A stretch of 64,000 nucleotides of DNA, from the NCBI RefSeq assembly GCF_948329825.1, contig NZ_CAOJCM010000006.1:186001-250000 (forward strand), read 5' to 3'. A program made the translations under genes and the position numbers. Position 1 is the stretch's first letter, and the number at the start of each line of letters is the position of its first letter. Under the pieces are notes generated by a model. The model was not told the origin of the DNA and did not search any database. It worked only from the letters and a program-made list of their open reading frames with translations. This DNA comes from Paenibacillus sp. JJ-100. Lineage in GTDB: Bacteria; Bacillota; Bacilli; Paenibacillales; Paenibacillaceae. Below, one piece after another: positions 53,793 to 61,886 of the stretch.

Positions 53793-56700
53793 GTGCAGAC
53801 CTTGGAAAAATCAACGCTAACCTATGCAGATATCCATGTCCATTGGCCGTATGGCAAGATACGTCTGGATAAGCTGGAATTAATCCAGCAAGCAGGAGCA
53901 CATGCCTGTTTATCTTTCAGTGGATGGGTCGATGAAGAGTGGGAAGAGACGATGATTCTGAAGGCCGGGAGCCATGATCGAGTCGGATTTATCCAGATAG
54001 ATGAATCTGGAAGAGAACTGCCCCTGTTCAAGGGGCAACTTCATGAGATCAAGGTCGAAGTTAACAGGGGAATTGTATATGTGATGGCCGTTGTCATCTC
54101 ACATACCTATGAGCTAGATACTGTGCAGAGAACCAAATCCTATCAGAACGAGAAGATGCGCTACTTGGATATTGTTAATCGTGTTATGAAGGGTTATCCT
54201 GAAGGAGACTATATTGATTTTGCCTTTGAAGATACGAAGACGGGCGCTTTTATTATGCAGTATCAGGAGACCGACTGGAGCTTTCTGAAGCGGTTAGCTT
54301 CCCATCTGGGAGCGGAACTGGTGCCTGATGTTACTGCACACAAGCCCAGGTTCTGGATTGGTTATCCTGAAGGCAGAGGGGCTTTTGAGCTGAAAGCCAT
54401 TCCTTTTGAGAAGAGTCGTAATATCGAGCGTTATCTACATACCGAAGCTCATGGCCAACATGCAGTAACCGAGGAAAAGTATACAACATATACCTTCGAT
54501 CTGGGACAGGAGTTTCAATTAGGGGATGAAGTATCCTCAGATGGCCATGTATACAACATAATCTCTCGGCAGGCGATGCTGGAACGAAGCTTGCTACAAT
54601 GGAAATATACATGTGCATTACCAGCATCCCATCCACTGCCCCGACAGCTTCAGACGATGATCACTGGAGCTGCGATCGAAGGGAAAATCATTGATGTGAA
54701 ACGTAACCAGGTGAAGGTTCATCTGGATATGGATGAGGGTCAGCAGGCCGGAGAGGCTCGCTGGTTCCCATATGCTGCGGAAGGCAGTCAGGTATGGTAT
54801 ATGATGCCTGAACCCGGCGCGAAGGTGAAGCTGTATTTTCCAAGTGCAGAAGAAGACGAAGCGATGGTGATGCAGTCGGTTCGTCAGGAACCAACGGAAG
54901 CGGGACATGTGGAGAAGAGTGGTAAAGTCATGCAAGACCCAGGTGTGAAGTCGTTCGGTAACCCGCAAGGGAAATCGTTCACTCTGGGCGACAGTGAACT
55001 TGTGATGAATGCCCAGGAAGGCGCCTTGTATATCTCGATGGCTGCGAGTAAAGGTGTTACATTGAATAGCACAACTCACGTCCAGATCCAATCCATGGGG
55101 GACTTGAATATCAGTGGAGCCAGCGTGAGTCTTGAGGGTGCAGAAGGCCTGTATATCCAGACCATGGCGGACCACGTGGAACTCGTGGAAGAGGTCAACG
55201 GCAAGAGTGAGCATATCCTGCTGGAAGCCGAGATCCATCGTTCCTTTGACATGATTCAGTCTGCATTCGATCAGAGTCTGGCCAGTATGGGCGAGAACGC
55301 CTTGAAGAAAGCACGATTGAAACGAAACTTGGATGCACGTAGAGAGGGACAGCTGGACGGGTTGATCGAAGAGGGCAAAAGCCTGCTCAGTATGGTCGGT
55401 GATGTAGCCGATTTGGCATTTACAGCATTTGTTGGGGAAAGCGACGCCAAGGATCTATACAGCTGGGTCAAGGGGGAAGAAGTAGGGTCATTAACGGAGC
55501 GGAATGCCACGGTCCAAGGAACAATTCAGGGCGTGAACAACGTCATCGATTACACAGGGGACCTGGTCACGTTGCAGAAATCAGGAGAAGAAATCTGGCA
55601 AGATGTATCTAGTTTAGGAGAAGATTTTGCCAAACCGTTCATGGACCTGGAAAAGGATGACTACCTCACCATGCTGAGCCTGACGGAAGAGGAGAGCTAC
55701 GAAGCCGGGTTAAACGATGTGGGTGCGACGATGCGAGTTGTGGATACGGCGGGAACCATATTTGGCGGGGCTCCATTGGTCAAAAATGGTGTCAAAGTGC
55801 TCAAGGGTGGCAAGAAGTCTGGCCATGCAGATGGAGATGGAGCCAAGGGCGGTGTCCCGCATGGTCATGGGGATGGGCCAGACGGCGCTCCAGGCGGTGC
55901 GATGAAGGATGGCAAGCTCAAGACGAATGCGGCCTTAATGCCACCATCCCTGACGAAGCTGGGAGAGCGAATCAGCCAAGCCTTGGGCAACATGACCTCA
56001 GGTGCAGCAGCCAGAGTCCCATGGCGAGTGGAGCGCATGCAGACGATAGACGGCGGTTACGTACCGGTGATTGTGAAGAATGACAGTTATATGTTCTCGA
56101 AGACAGGTGGGAATCACGGGAAAGGCAGTGATTCTAACAGTTCGAAGGGATCGCCGCACACCTCTCATGTGGATTCGAAAGAAAACGGTGTGTCGTCGAA
56201 AGGAACCGTTTCTAAAGGATCGTCAACGACGTCTTCAAAAGTTACGCCATCGAAGCCGAAGGATGCTCCTAACCCTAAAGAAGTTCCATCATCGAAAGAT
56301 GGAACTAACATTGGGGATGGGACGGGTGGACTTCCTAGAAGATATGGGGAGCCTCCAAAAATAAGTAAATTAAAAATTGATTTAAAAGCAGAAAAGAAAG
56401 CAAATGAGATAAGGGATTGGAGTTATAAAGATGTTCAAGAGTTTTCTCATAATACTGGATTAAACTTACAGGATGCCAACGATCTTTTATCGCATATGTT
56501 CTTAAAGGAATATGATTTACCATGGTATGATGGTAAGGGCCTCTACTATTATAAATCTAAGTTAACACCTGATTCGGAGGTAATATTTGCTTTTCATAAG
56601 GCGATTGAAGGGGAGTTAACTTTGGAACAAAAGAAGTGGTTTCTTAAACTAAAAGAACACGAATTGGAGGAAAAGAAATTAATGGAATCGGGGAAAGATT

Positions 56701-56867
56701 ATCGTAATCCAAATGCTTGGAATGGAAAGGATGGCTTTAATCCTGATCCCCCAGGCGCTCATGAATTGGCTCCAGAACAGCCCAAATTTGGTACGTTTCC
56801 AGGTTATATAAATGGTTTGAATAAATTCTATGGCATAAAAGTAGGTGAAGAATGGGATGAGTTATAA
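53793..56867 (+). CDS. VgrG-like spike protein 2 with C-terminal toxin domain
   Basis: A 1024-residue evolved-VgrG-like effector. Residues 1-280 gp27-like (FIMQYQETDWSFLKRLASHLG), 290-366 OB-fold, about 385-480 beta-rich stalk, 480-680 helical with hydrophobic patches (SLLSMVGDVADLAFTAFVG), 680-835 Gly/His/Asp- and Ser/Lys-rich linker, and 836-1024 a variable tip that I do not recognise. The tip has KWFLKLKEHELEEKKLMESG and DPPGAHELAPEQ and is A+T-richer than the rest. GTG start behind GGGGGAA. The stop overlaps the immunity gene. Bases from about 54818 to 56308 are repeated at 57660-59150. Confidence 0.8.
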   Translation: MQTLEKSTLTYADIHVHWPYGKIRLDKLELIQQAGAHACLSFSGWVDEEWEETMILKAGSHDRVGFIQIDESGRELPLFKGQLHEIKVEVNRGIVYVMAVVISHTYELDTVQRTKSYQNEKMRYLDIVNRVMKGYPEGDYIDFAFEDTKTGAFIMQYQETDWSFLKRLASHLGAELVPDVTAHKPRFWIGYPEGRGAFELKAIPFEKSRNIERYLHTEAHGQHAVTEEKYTTYTFDLGQEFQLGDEVSSDGHVYNIISRQAMLERSLLQWKYTCALPASHPLPRQLQTMITGAAIEGKIIDVKRNQVKVHLDMDEGQQAGEARWFPYAAEGSQVWYMMPEPGAKVKLYFPSAEEDEAMVMQSVRQEPTEAGHVEKSGKVMQDPGVKSFGNPQGKSFTLGDSELVMNAQEGALYISMAASKGVTLNSTTHVQIQSMGDLNISGASVSLEGAEGLYIQTMADHVELVEEVNGKSEHILLEAEIHRSFDMIQSAFDQSLASMGENALKKARLKRNLDARREGQLDGLIEEGKSLLSMVGDVADLAFTAFVGESDAKDLYSWVKGEEVGSLTERNATVQGTIQGVNNVIDYTGDLVTLQKSGEEIWQDVSSLGEDFAKPFMDLEKDDYLTMLSLTEEESYEAGLNDVGATMRVVDTAGTIFGGAPLVKNGVKVLKGGKKSGHADGDGAKGGVPHGHGDGPDGAPGGAMKDGKLKTNAALMPPSLTKLGERISQALGNMTSGAAARVPWRVERMQTIDGGYVPVIVKNDSYMFSKTGGNHGKGSDSNSSKGSPHTSHVDSKENGVSSKGTVSKGSSTTSSKVTPSKPKDAPNPKEVPSSKDGTNIGDGTGGLPRRYGEPPKISKLKIDLKAEKKANEIRDWSYKDVQEFSHNTGLNLQDANDLLSHMFLKEYDLPWYDGKGLYYYKSKLTPDSEVIFAFHKAIEGELTLEQKKWFLKLKEHELEEKKLMESGKDYRNPNAWNGKDGFNPDPPGAHELAPEQPKFGTFPGYINGLNKFYGIKVGEEWDEL
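54818..56308 (+). repeat. Duplicated VgrG stalk/pre-toxin module, copy 1
   Basis: Nearly identical in DNA and protein to 57660-59150 (offset 2839-2842 bases, net difference in threes, so frame is kept). It starts inside the OB-fold at the KLYFPSAEEDEA codons and ends at the VPSSK codons, where the variable toxin tip begins. A roughly 140-bp piece recurs again at 60414-60552. Such homology lets recombination swap the toxin tip. Confidence 0.9.
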
Positions 56868-57375
56868 TTTTGTAACAGCTATTGAAAGAATACAACAAAT
56901 AGACTGGACTATAGACGCAGAGTATAAAAAGTCCAATGATTTATTGGTATCGGAATTTCTGAGGAGAGCATCGGAATTTCTAACATATAGCTCTTCCACT
57001 AGTTCAAGTTTATTCTTTAGTCCTATTAAGGTATTGGGAATAAATATTGATCTTGATCTTGAGGAATTAAGTGAACAGTTATTTCCGGAACAAGACATTC
57101 CTTCAAACCCTATTACCAGGATAATATGTTTACGTTATATAGAACTAGCTTATTTGTTAGAGAGGGGAGTTACAACTGCTATAAAATTTCAAGATATTTA
57201 TGAACCTATCATTAGATTTCTAGAAAGAGGTGGTTCATTAAGAATAGATAAAGGGGTATATCTCGAGACTGGAGGGTTTACTTTCCTGCTTGGTGAGTGG
57301 GTGGAAAGGTATTCAAAAGATGAATCAATAGATATTAGTGATTCGTATTTAAATTATGTTGATGGTTTAACTTGA
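56857..57375 (+). CDS. Cognate immunity protein for toxin tip 1 (predicted)
   Basis: A 172-residue soluble protein, unrecognised. Rich in Ile, Leu, Glu and Ser, with likely helical order. The ATG at 56857 lies inside the last codons of the toxin gene (AGGTGA 8 bases before), so toxin and this protein are translated together; a GTG at 56845 is also possible. Position, overlap and low G+C content match immunity genes of polymorphic toxins. It is the last gene before a terminator. Confidence 0.6.
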   Translation: MSYNFVTAIERIQQIDWTIDAEYKKSNDLLVSEFLRRASEFLTYSSSTSSSLFFSPIKVLGINIDLDLEELSEQLFPEQDIPSNPITRIICLRYIELAYLLERGVTTAIKFQDIYEPIIRFLERGGSLRIDKGVYLETGGFTFLLGEWVERYSKDESIDISDSYLNYVDGLT

Positions 57376-57453
57376 GTTTTTTCATAATTTATCTGGAGAT
57401 ATCTATGGGATTGGATGGAAGATGATCTTATTAGAGTTGTATCGCTACGTTCT

Positions 57454-57497
57454 AAAGGTCGATTATGGTTAGATATAACCACGATCGACCTTTTTTA
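57454..57497 (+). terminator. Terminator of the VgrG operon
   Basis: AAAGGTCGAT and ATCGACCTTT with an inner GGTT/AACC stem, followed by TTTT. A diverged second copy lies at 57603-57647. Confidence 0.8.
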
Positions 57498-57532
57498 ATT
57501 CTTATTTTGACTAGGTTGTGTCTGAAAACTCT

Positions 57533-57593
57533 TCATTTCGGTTGTACGCACATCAAAATGCTTTAATTACATACTTAAATAACGCTAATGCGT
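57533..57593 (+). repeat. Junction repeat, copy 1 (before cassette 2)
   Basis: About 60 bases starting TCATTTCGGTTGTACGCAC that recur with changes at 60324-60382. Each copy lies directly before a piece of the duplicated VgrG module. It probably marks the border of the duplicated segment. Confidence 0.7.
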
Positions 57594-57602
57594 TGAATTA
57601 AG

Positions 57603-57647
57603 TAGGTCCATTATGGTCAGATAGCACCATGATTGACCTTTTTTTGC
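57603..57647 (+). terminator. Diverged second copy of the VgrG-operon terminator
   Basis: AGGTCCATTATGGT pairs with ACCATGATTGACCT, then TTTTTTT. It has the same order as 57454-57497 with changed bases. It insulates cassette 2 from upstream transcription, so cassette 2 is likely not read from the VgrG promoter. Confidence 0.7.
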
Positions 57648-57659
57648 ACCTGAATCCGT

Positions 57660-59150
57660 CGCGAAGAAGCTGTATTTTCCAAGTGCAGAAGAAGACGAAG
57701 CGATGGTGATGCAGTCGGTTCGTCAGGAACCAACGGAAGCGGGACATGTGGAGAAGAGTGGCAAAGTCATGCAAGACCCGGGTGTGAAGTCGTTCGGTAA
57801 CCCGCAAGGTAAATCGTTCACTCTGGGCGACAGTGAACTTGTGATGAATGCCCAGGAAGGCGCCTTGTATATCTCGATGGCTGCGAGTAACGGGGTTACA
57901 TTGAATAGTACAACTCACGTCCAGATCCAATCCATGGGAGACTTGAATATCAGTGGAGCCAGCGTGAGTCTTGAGGGTACAGAAGGCCTGTATATCCAGA
58001 CCATGGCGGGCCACGTGGAACTCGTGGAAGAGGTCAACGGCAAGAGTGAGCATATCCTTCTGGAAGCCGAGATCCATCGTTCCTTTGACATGATTCAGTC
58101 TGCATTCGATCAGAGTCTGGCCAGTATGGGCGAGAGTGCCCTGAAGAAAGCGCGGCTGAAACGAAACTGGGATGCGCGTGAAAAGGGACAGCTGGACGGG
58201 GTGATTGAAGAGGGTAAAAGCCTACTCAGTATGGTAGGTGATGTAGCCAATTTGGCATTTACAGGAGTGATCGGGGATGGCGCAGCTACAGATCTATACA
58301 GCTGGGTCAAAGGGGAGCAAGTAGGGTCATTAACGGAGCGGAATGCTACGGTCCAAGGAACAATTCAGGGCGTGAACAACGCCATTGATTACACAGGAGA
58401 CCTGGTCACGGGGAAGAAATCAGGAGAAGAGATCTGGCAAGATGTATCCAGTGTAGGCGATGATTATGTCAAACCGTTCAAGGACCTGAAAGGTGAAGAC
58501 TACCTCACCATGCTGACGATGACGGAAGAGGAGAGCTACGAAGCTGGGCTAAACGATGTGGCTGCGACGATGCGAATCGTGGATACAGCAACGTCCGTAG
58601 TTGGTGGTGTATCCTTTGCCAAAAATGGTGTCAAGATGGTTAGGAGTGGTGGCAACAAGTCTGGCCATGCAGATGGAGATGGAGCCAAGGGTGGTGTCCC
58701 ACATGGTCATGGAGATGGGCCAGACGGCGCTCCAGGCGGTGTGATGAAGGATGGCAAGCTCAAGACGAATGCGGCCTTAATGCCGCCATCCCTGACGAAG
58801 CTGGGAGAGCGAATCAGCCAAGCCTTGGGCAACATGACCTCAGGTGCAGCAGCCAGAGTCCCATGGCGAGTGGAGCGAATGCAGACGATAGACGGCCGTA
58901 CCGTACCGGTGATTGTGAAGAATGACAGTTATATGTTCTCGAAGACAGGTGGGAATCACGGGAAAGGCAGTGATTCTAACAGTTCCAAGGGATCGCCGCA
59001 CACCTCTCATGTGGATTCGAAAGAGAGTAGTGTGTCATCGAAAGGGACCGTTTCTAAAGGGTCACCTACGACGTCTTCAAAAGTTACGCCATCGAAGCCG
59101 AAGGATGCCTCTAACCCAAAAGAAGTTCCATCATCAAAAAATGGAACTAA
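57660..59150 (+). repeat. Duplicated VgrG stalk/pre-toxin module, copy 2
   Basis: Counterpart of 54818-56308. The strongest divergence lies in the helical part near 58260-58660 (e.g. FTGVIGDGAATD against FTAFVGESDAKD). The ends are almost identical. Confidence 0.9.
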
Positions 59151-59652
59151 GGTTAGTGAGGGGAAAACTGAGGGGATGGGTAAAGTTCCCAATAAGACTT
59201 TTGTCGATAATCCATTTGATGAGGCAGGGAAACTAAAACCGAATGTGAAGTATAAAGCTGGTGAGCACAAATACGATTATGAAACAGATCATCTGGGTAG
59301 AATTGAAAACTTTAGTACGGATGATTTAAAATTAACGGCAAGAGATGAACGTTTACCACATGACGCAAATACGCCAGGGAAGGAGTCAGGTGACCACGCA
59401 GGTCATTTGGCGGGAGATAGATTTGGCGGCTCGCCAGAGATTGACAACCTTGTATCTCAGTCAAGTAAGGTGAACCTAAGTACGTATAAGAAAATAGAAA
59501 ATGAATGGGCAAGGGCTTTAAAGGCCAAACCGCCGAAACATGTTACTGTTGACGTAAAAATAAAATATGATGAGGATTCGCTTCGACCGGCTAGCTTTAA
59601 TGTAACCTACACAATAGATGGTGAGCTAAAAGTTTTCGATTTAATAAATTAA
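57703..59652 (+). CDS. Orphan VgrG C-terminal cassette with DNA/RNA non-specific nuclease tip
   Basis: A 649-residue open frame equal to the C-terminal half of spike protein 2 but with another tip. It lacks the gp27-like part and most of the OB-fold. Residues 1-480 repeat stalk, helical and linker regions. Residues about 485-649 resemble an Endonuclease_NS_2-type DNA/RNA non-specific nuclease (YETDHLGRIENF; GDHAGHLAGDRFGGSPEIDNLVSQ), the DHAGH histidine being the likely catalytic base. No Shine-Dalgarno precedes the ATG and two terminators lie upstream, so it may be silent until recombination places its tip on the full spike. Confidence 0.75.
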   Translation: MVMQSVRQEPTEAGHVEKSGKVMQDPGVKSFGNPQGKSFTLGDSELVMNAQEGALYISMAASNGVTLNSTTHVQIQSMGDLNISGASVSLEGTEGLYIQTMAGHVELVEEVNGKSEHILLEAEIHRSFDMIQSAFDQSLASMGESALKKARLKRNWDAREKGQLDGVIEEGKSLLSMVGDVANLAFTGVIGDGAATDLYSWVKGEQVGSLTERNATVQGTIQGVNNAIDYTGDLVTGKKSGEEIWQDVSSVGDDYVKPFKDLKGEDYLTMLTMTEEESYEAGLNDVAATMRIVDTATSVVGGVSFAKNGVKMVRSGGNKSGHADGDGAKGGVPHGHGDGPDGAPGGVMKDGKLKTNAALMPPSLTKLGERISQALGNMTSGAAARVPWRVERMQTIDGRTVPVIVKNDSYMFSKTGGNHGKGSDSNSSKGSPHTSHVDSKESSVSSKGTVSKGSPTTSSKVTPSKPKDASNPKEVPSSKNGTKVSEGKTEGMGKVPNKTFVDNPFDEAGKLKPNVKYKAGEHKYDYETDHLGRIENFSTDDLKLTARDERLPHDANTPGKESGDHAGHLAGDRFGGSPEIDNLVSQSSKVNLSTYKKIENEWARALKAKPPKHVTVDVKIKYDEDSLRPASFNVTYTIDGELKVFDLIN

Positions 59653-59666
59653 AAGGAGATTGGATT

Positions 59667-60134
59667 ATGACAAAGGTATTTGAAGATTATTTTTCAGAAC
59701 TACAAGCAGATATGGTGTCAATTTGTCTTGAGTATGTGAGTAATAAGGCAGATATGATATATATATACGGTTCTAATGAATTTGGACAATTTAGTACAGA
59801 TGTATTTTATCAAATTAACAATTTTTTTGTTAAAAAACATAAGGTTAATGATGCAGTATCAGACACTGACAGTAATTCAAGACCTGTTTATAATATTTCG
59901 AAAGAAAGACAAGTTACTTTACTTAACATTTTAAATAAAAATCTCCGTGAAATTAGTGATTTATGCCAAAAAAATAATAGGGAAATGCCTACAGAGATGA
60001 AATTGACTTATGATGTATCTAAGAACAAATTAGATGCTCAGTACAGTTACGAGATAAAATATACAAATGATCCTGAAAAATTATCTAGTCATATATTTGA
60101 TGATTGGTTCGAAGAAGTGGGCGGAAAGTTATAG
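59667..60134 (+). CDS. Immunity protein of nuclease tip, DUF600/YezG-like
   Basis: A 155-residue soluble protein, starting 14 bases behind the nuclease cassette with RBS AAAAGGAG. Order of strands (DMIYIYGSNEFGQFSTDVFYQINN; MPTEMKLTYDVSKNKLDAQYSYEIKY) and the C-terminal FDDWFEEVGG resemble DUF600/YezG, which neutralises LXG-type nuclease toxins in Bacillus. G+C content is low. It would keep the cell immune even when the adjoining toxin cassette is silent. Confidence 0.55.
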   Translation: MTKVFEDYFSELQADMVSICLEYVSNKADMIYIYGSNEFGQFSTDVFYQINNFFVKKHKVNDAVSDTDSNSRPVYNISKERQVTLLNILNKNLREISDLCQKNNREMPTEMKLTYDVSKNKLDAQYSYEIKYTNDPEKLSSHIFDDWFEEVGGKL

Positions 60135-60176
60135 TTTACAACCCCAACGACAAAATCATACAATACAACCAACAAA

Positions 60177-60216
60177 GCCACACTACGAGCTAGCCGCCCG
60201 TAGTGTGGCCATTTTC
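60177..60216 (+). terminator. Terminator after the YezG-like gene
   Basis: GCCACACTACG and CGTAGTGTGGC form a perfect 11-bp stem, followed by CATTTTC. Confidence 0.8.
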
Positions 60217-60323
60217 GTTCTCTAATATGGATGGCAGCGGCTCATTAAATAGACCCCCCCACCCAATGCCGAATGAACCATCAATCAACCGGTTAACCCA
60301 TGGAATACCCTTATAAGATTTCA

Positions 60324-60382
60324 TCATTTCGGTTGTATGCACATCAAATGCTTTAATTTCATCCTTAATATCGTAATAGCGT
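60324..60382 (+). repeat. Junction repeat, copy 2 (before remnant 3)
   Basis: Imperfect copy of 57533-57593 (TCATTTCGGTTGTATGCAC start), 30 bases before the third fragment of the VgrG module. The rest of 60217-60413 holds no gene. Confidence 0.65.
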
Positions 60383-60413
60383 CAAACTTAACAGGTCATC
60401 GGAAGAAGGAAAC

Positions 60414-60707
60414 ATGGAGAAGAGTGGCAAAGTCATGCAAGACCCGGGTGTGAAGTCGTTCGGTAACCCGCAAGGGAAATCGTTCACCCTGGGCAACAGT
60501 GAACTTGTGATGAATGCTCAGGAAGGCGCTTTGTATATCTCGATTGCTGCGACATTAATGTACCGATTGGATTTGATAAAGGAACACTGGGTCATGATAT
60601 CTGCATATCGACCTGATGCTGCCAAGGAACGAAGAATTATGGAAGAGTTTCGTCGTTTAGAGCAGACCTCCCAGAAAATCCTGTTAAGTGATATGAGGGG
60701 AACCTAG
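60414..60707 (+). pseudogene. Third, truncated VgrG-module remnant
   Basis: The first 46 codons repeat the stalk segment of spike protein 2 (MEKSGKVMQDPGVKSFGNP ... ALYISIAA) nearly exactly, then the sequence breaks into unrelated residues (TLMYRLDLIKEHW ... LLSDMRGT). The latter may be the tail of an eroded toxin or immunity gene. It has no upstream signal, and a terminator follows. Best read as debris of an earlier cassette. Confidence 0.7.
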
Positions 60708-60742
60708 CTAGCGAAATTAGAGGGATTACATGAGATGAGAAA

Positions 60743-60789
60743 ACAAGGGCAAAAGCAGCCTGTTATGGAACATTCTGCCCCTGTTTTTT
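60743..60789 (+). terminator. Terminator after the VgrG remnant
   Basis: ACAAGGGCA pairs with TGCCCCTGT (one mismatch), followed by TTTTT. It marks the right border of the accessory region. Confidence 0.65.
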
Positions 60790-60817
60790 ACTGATTAATT
60801 ATCCTTAACTGCAATGT

Positions 60818-61093
60818 TTACCCACCCTGGAACTGTCTACGTGGACTATCGATTTTTCCATTTTTGTCGGTGTCGTTTTCTTTGGGCACCAAACGTTCAT
60901 CGGTACGTCCTTCGTGATGATTATCGTAAGTGTACTCAATTAATTTCCATTCTGACTTGCCGAGAACGGGATCAGCGGGGAAATGTTGACCCCGGTGCAA
61001 ATGTTCCTCGCGTCCAGCTTCGTTGATGTAGACTCCGTCTACTTCCACCTCTTCATGCGAAAGGGGCAGCATATCCTGTTCTTTACGGTCCAT
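60818..61093 (-). CDS. Small YjzC-like conserved protein
   Basis: A 91-residue hydrophilic protein. The segment VDGVYINEAGREEHLHRGQHFPADPVLG shows the GVY-N/E-G...H-x-G-x-x-FP order of YjzC-like small proteins. The C-terminal half is charged (NDTDKNGKIDSPRRQ). CCAAAGGAGGC lies before ATG 61093. Such proteins are common in Paenibacillus and often mislabelled as transposase; no transposase motif is visible. Function unknown. Confidence 0.55.
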   Translation of the reverse strand: MDRKEQDMLPLSHEEVEVDGVYINEAGREEHLHRGQHFPADPVLGKSEWKLIEYTYDNHHEGRTDERLVPKENDTDKNGKIDSPRRQFQGG

Positions 61094-61490
61094 AAAACAG
61101 TGCCTCCTTTGGGATTTCAGTAATTTTACTATATAGGTTATCCGTGATAATATTCCCCGAATACAGGCGTGTTATGCTGGTTAGATTAATCCGTATAGAA
61201 TACGCCTGTTATAAAATATGATTCGGAATTAAACTTTTTGGGTGATAAAACCGTTATATATATTAAGAAAAATCGTCAAGTCGTAACGGAGTTCCGAATA
61301 TGATACAATAAGATTATGATTCAACTTGAATCATATCGGGTATTTATAGTGTCAGGTACTTGCTATTCCGCGAGGTTCCCGACCTAAAGCTTGCTTTAAG
61401 CCGCGCACACACTTCATGAATGGCATTTAAGACTTATTCGGCGTTCTCTAAACGGAGCATTCACTTTCAACGTTTTGGGAGGGAATTACA
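61094..61490. other. Intergenic region with palindrome and possible long leader
   Basis: Nearly 400 bases between divergent small genes. GATTCAACTTGAATC (61318-61332) is a palindrome just downstream of TATGATACAAT, a possible -10 region, so an operator is likely. Transcription from here would give a roughly 160-base leader containing AAGCTTGCTTTAAGC and CGGCGTTCTC-type segments before the 61491 gene. No known riboswitch recognised. Confidence 0.35.
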
Positions 61491-61679
61491 ATGGCAACGA
61501 AAGGTCACAATGAGGTCAAAGAAAGTTTGAGGGAAATGACTCGGATTTTCCGTCCTAAAGATCCAAAAAAATTCGTGAAGGAGTATGTAAGAAAATACCG
61601 GATTACAGGAGGATATGAGGAAGAATTGACTTCTGTAGTTGAGCATGAGCTTGTCAAAATGGATTCTTCCGTGTCCTGA
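61491..61679 (+). CDS. Small conserved hypothetical protein
   Basis: A 62-residue basic soluble protein (VKESLREMTRIFRPKDPKKFVKEYVRKYRITGGYEEEL), two predicted helices, no membrane part. A very good RBS, GGGAGGGAATTAC, and a strong terminator support it as a real gene. Family unknown. Confidence 0.7.
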   Translation: MATKGHNEVKESLREMTRIFRPKDPKKFVKEYVRKYRITGGYEEELTSVVEHELVKMDSSVS

Positions 61680-61720
61680 AACAACACCAACTCTGATTAA
61701 TACTGTTTCAATATGAATAT

Positions 61721-61760
61721 AACCGTCTCTCGGGCTTAAGCTCGGGCAGACGGTTTTTTT
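61721..61760 (+). terminator. Terminator of the 62-codon gene
   Basis: AACCGTCT, inner CGGGC/GCTCG, AGACGGTT and a run of T. Confidence 0.85.
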
Positions 61761-61886
61761 TGCGTATACGCAGAGAATTCACGGTGGGTCCACACATTCT
61801 TTAAACATTCATGCCACTTTGGGGCTTTGTTCTACACTTCTTGCATATATATGGAAGTACACTTACAGCAGGAAGGATGAAGGCAT

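Noticed and set aside
57598..58077. Antisense 159-codon frame and its counterpart at 54618-55238
   Set aside because: They mirror each other only because the VgrG module is duplicated; the sense strand codes the protein.
60818..61093. Transposase
   Set aside because: Similar small proteins are sometimes labelled so, but no DDE, HTH or inverted repeats are visible and the length is far too short.
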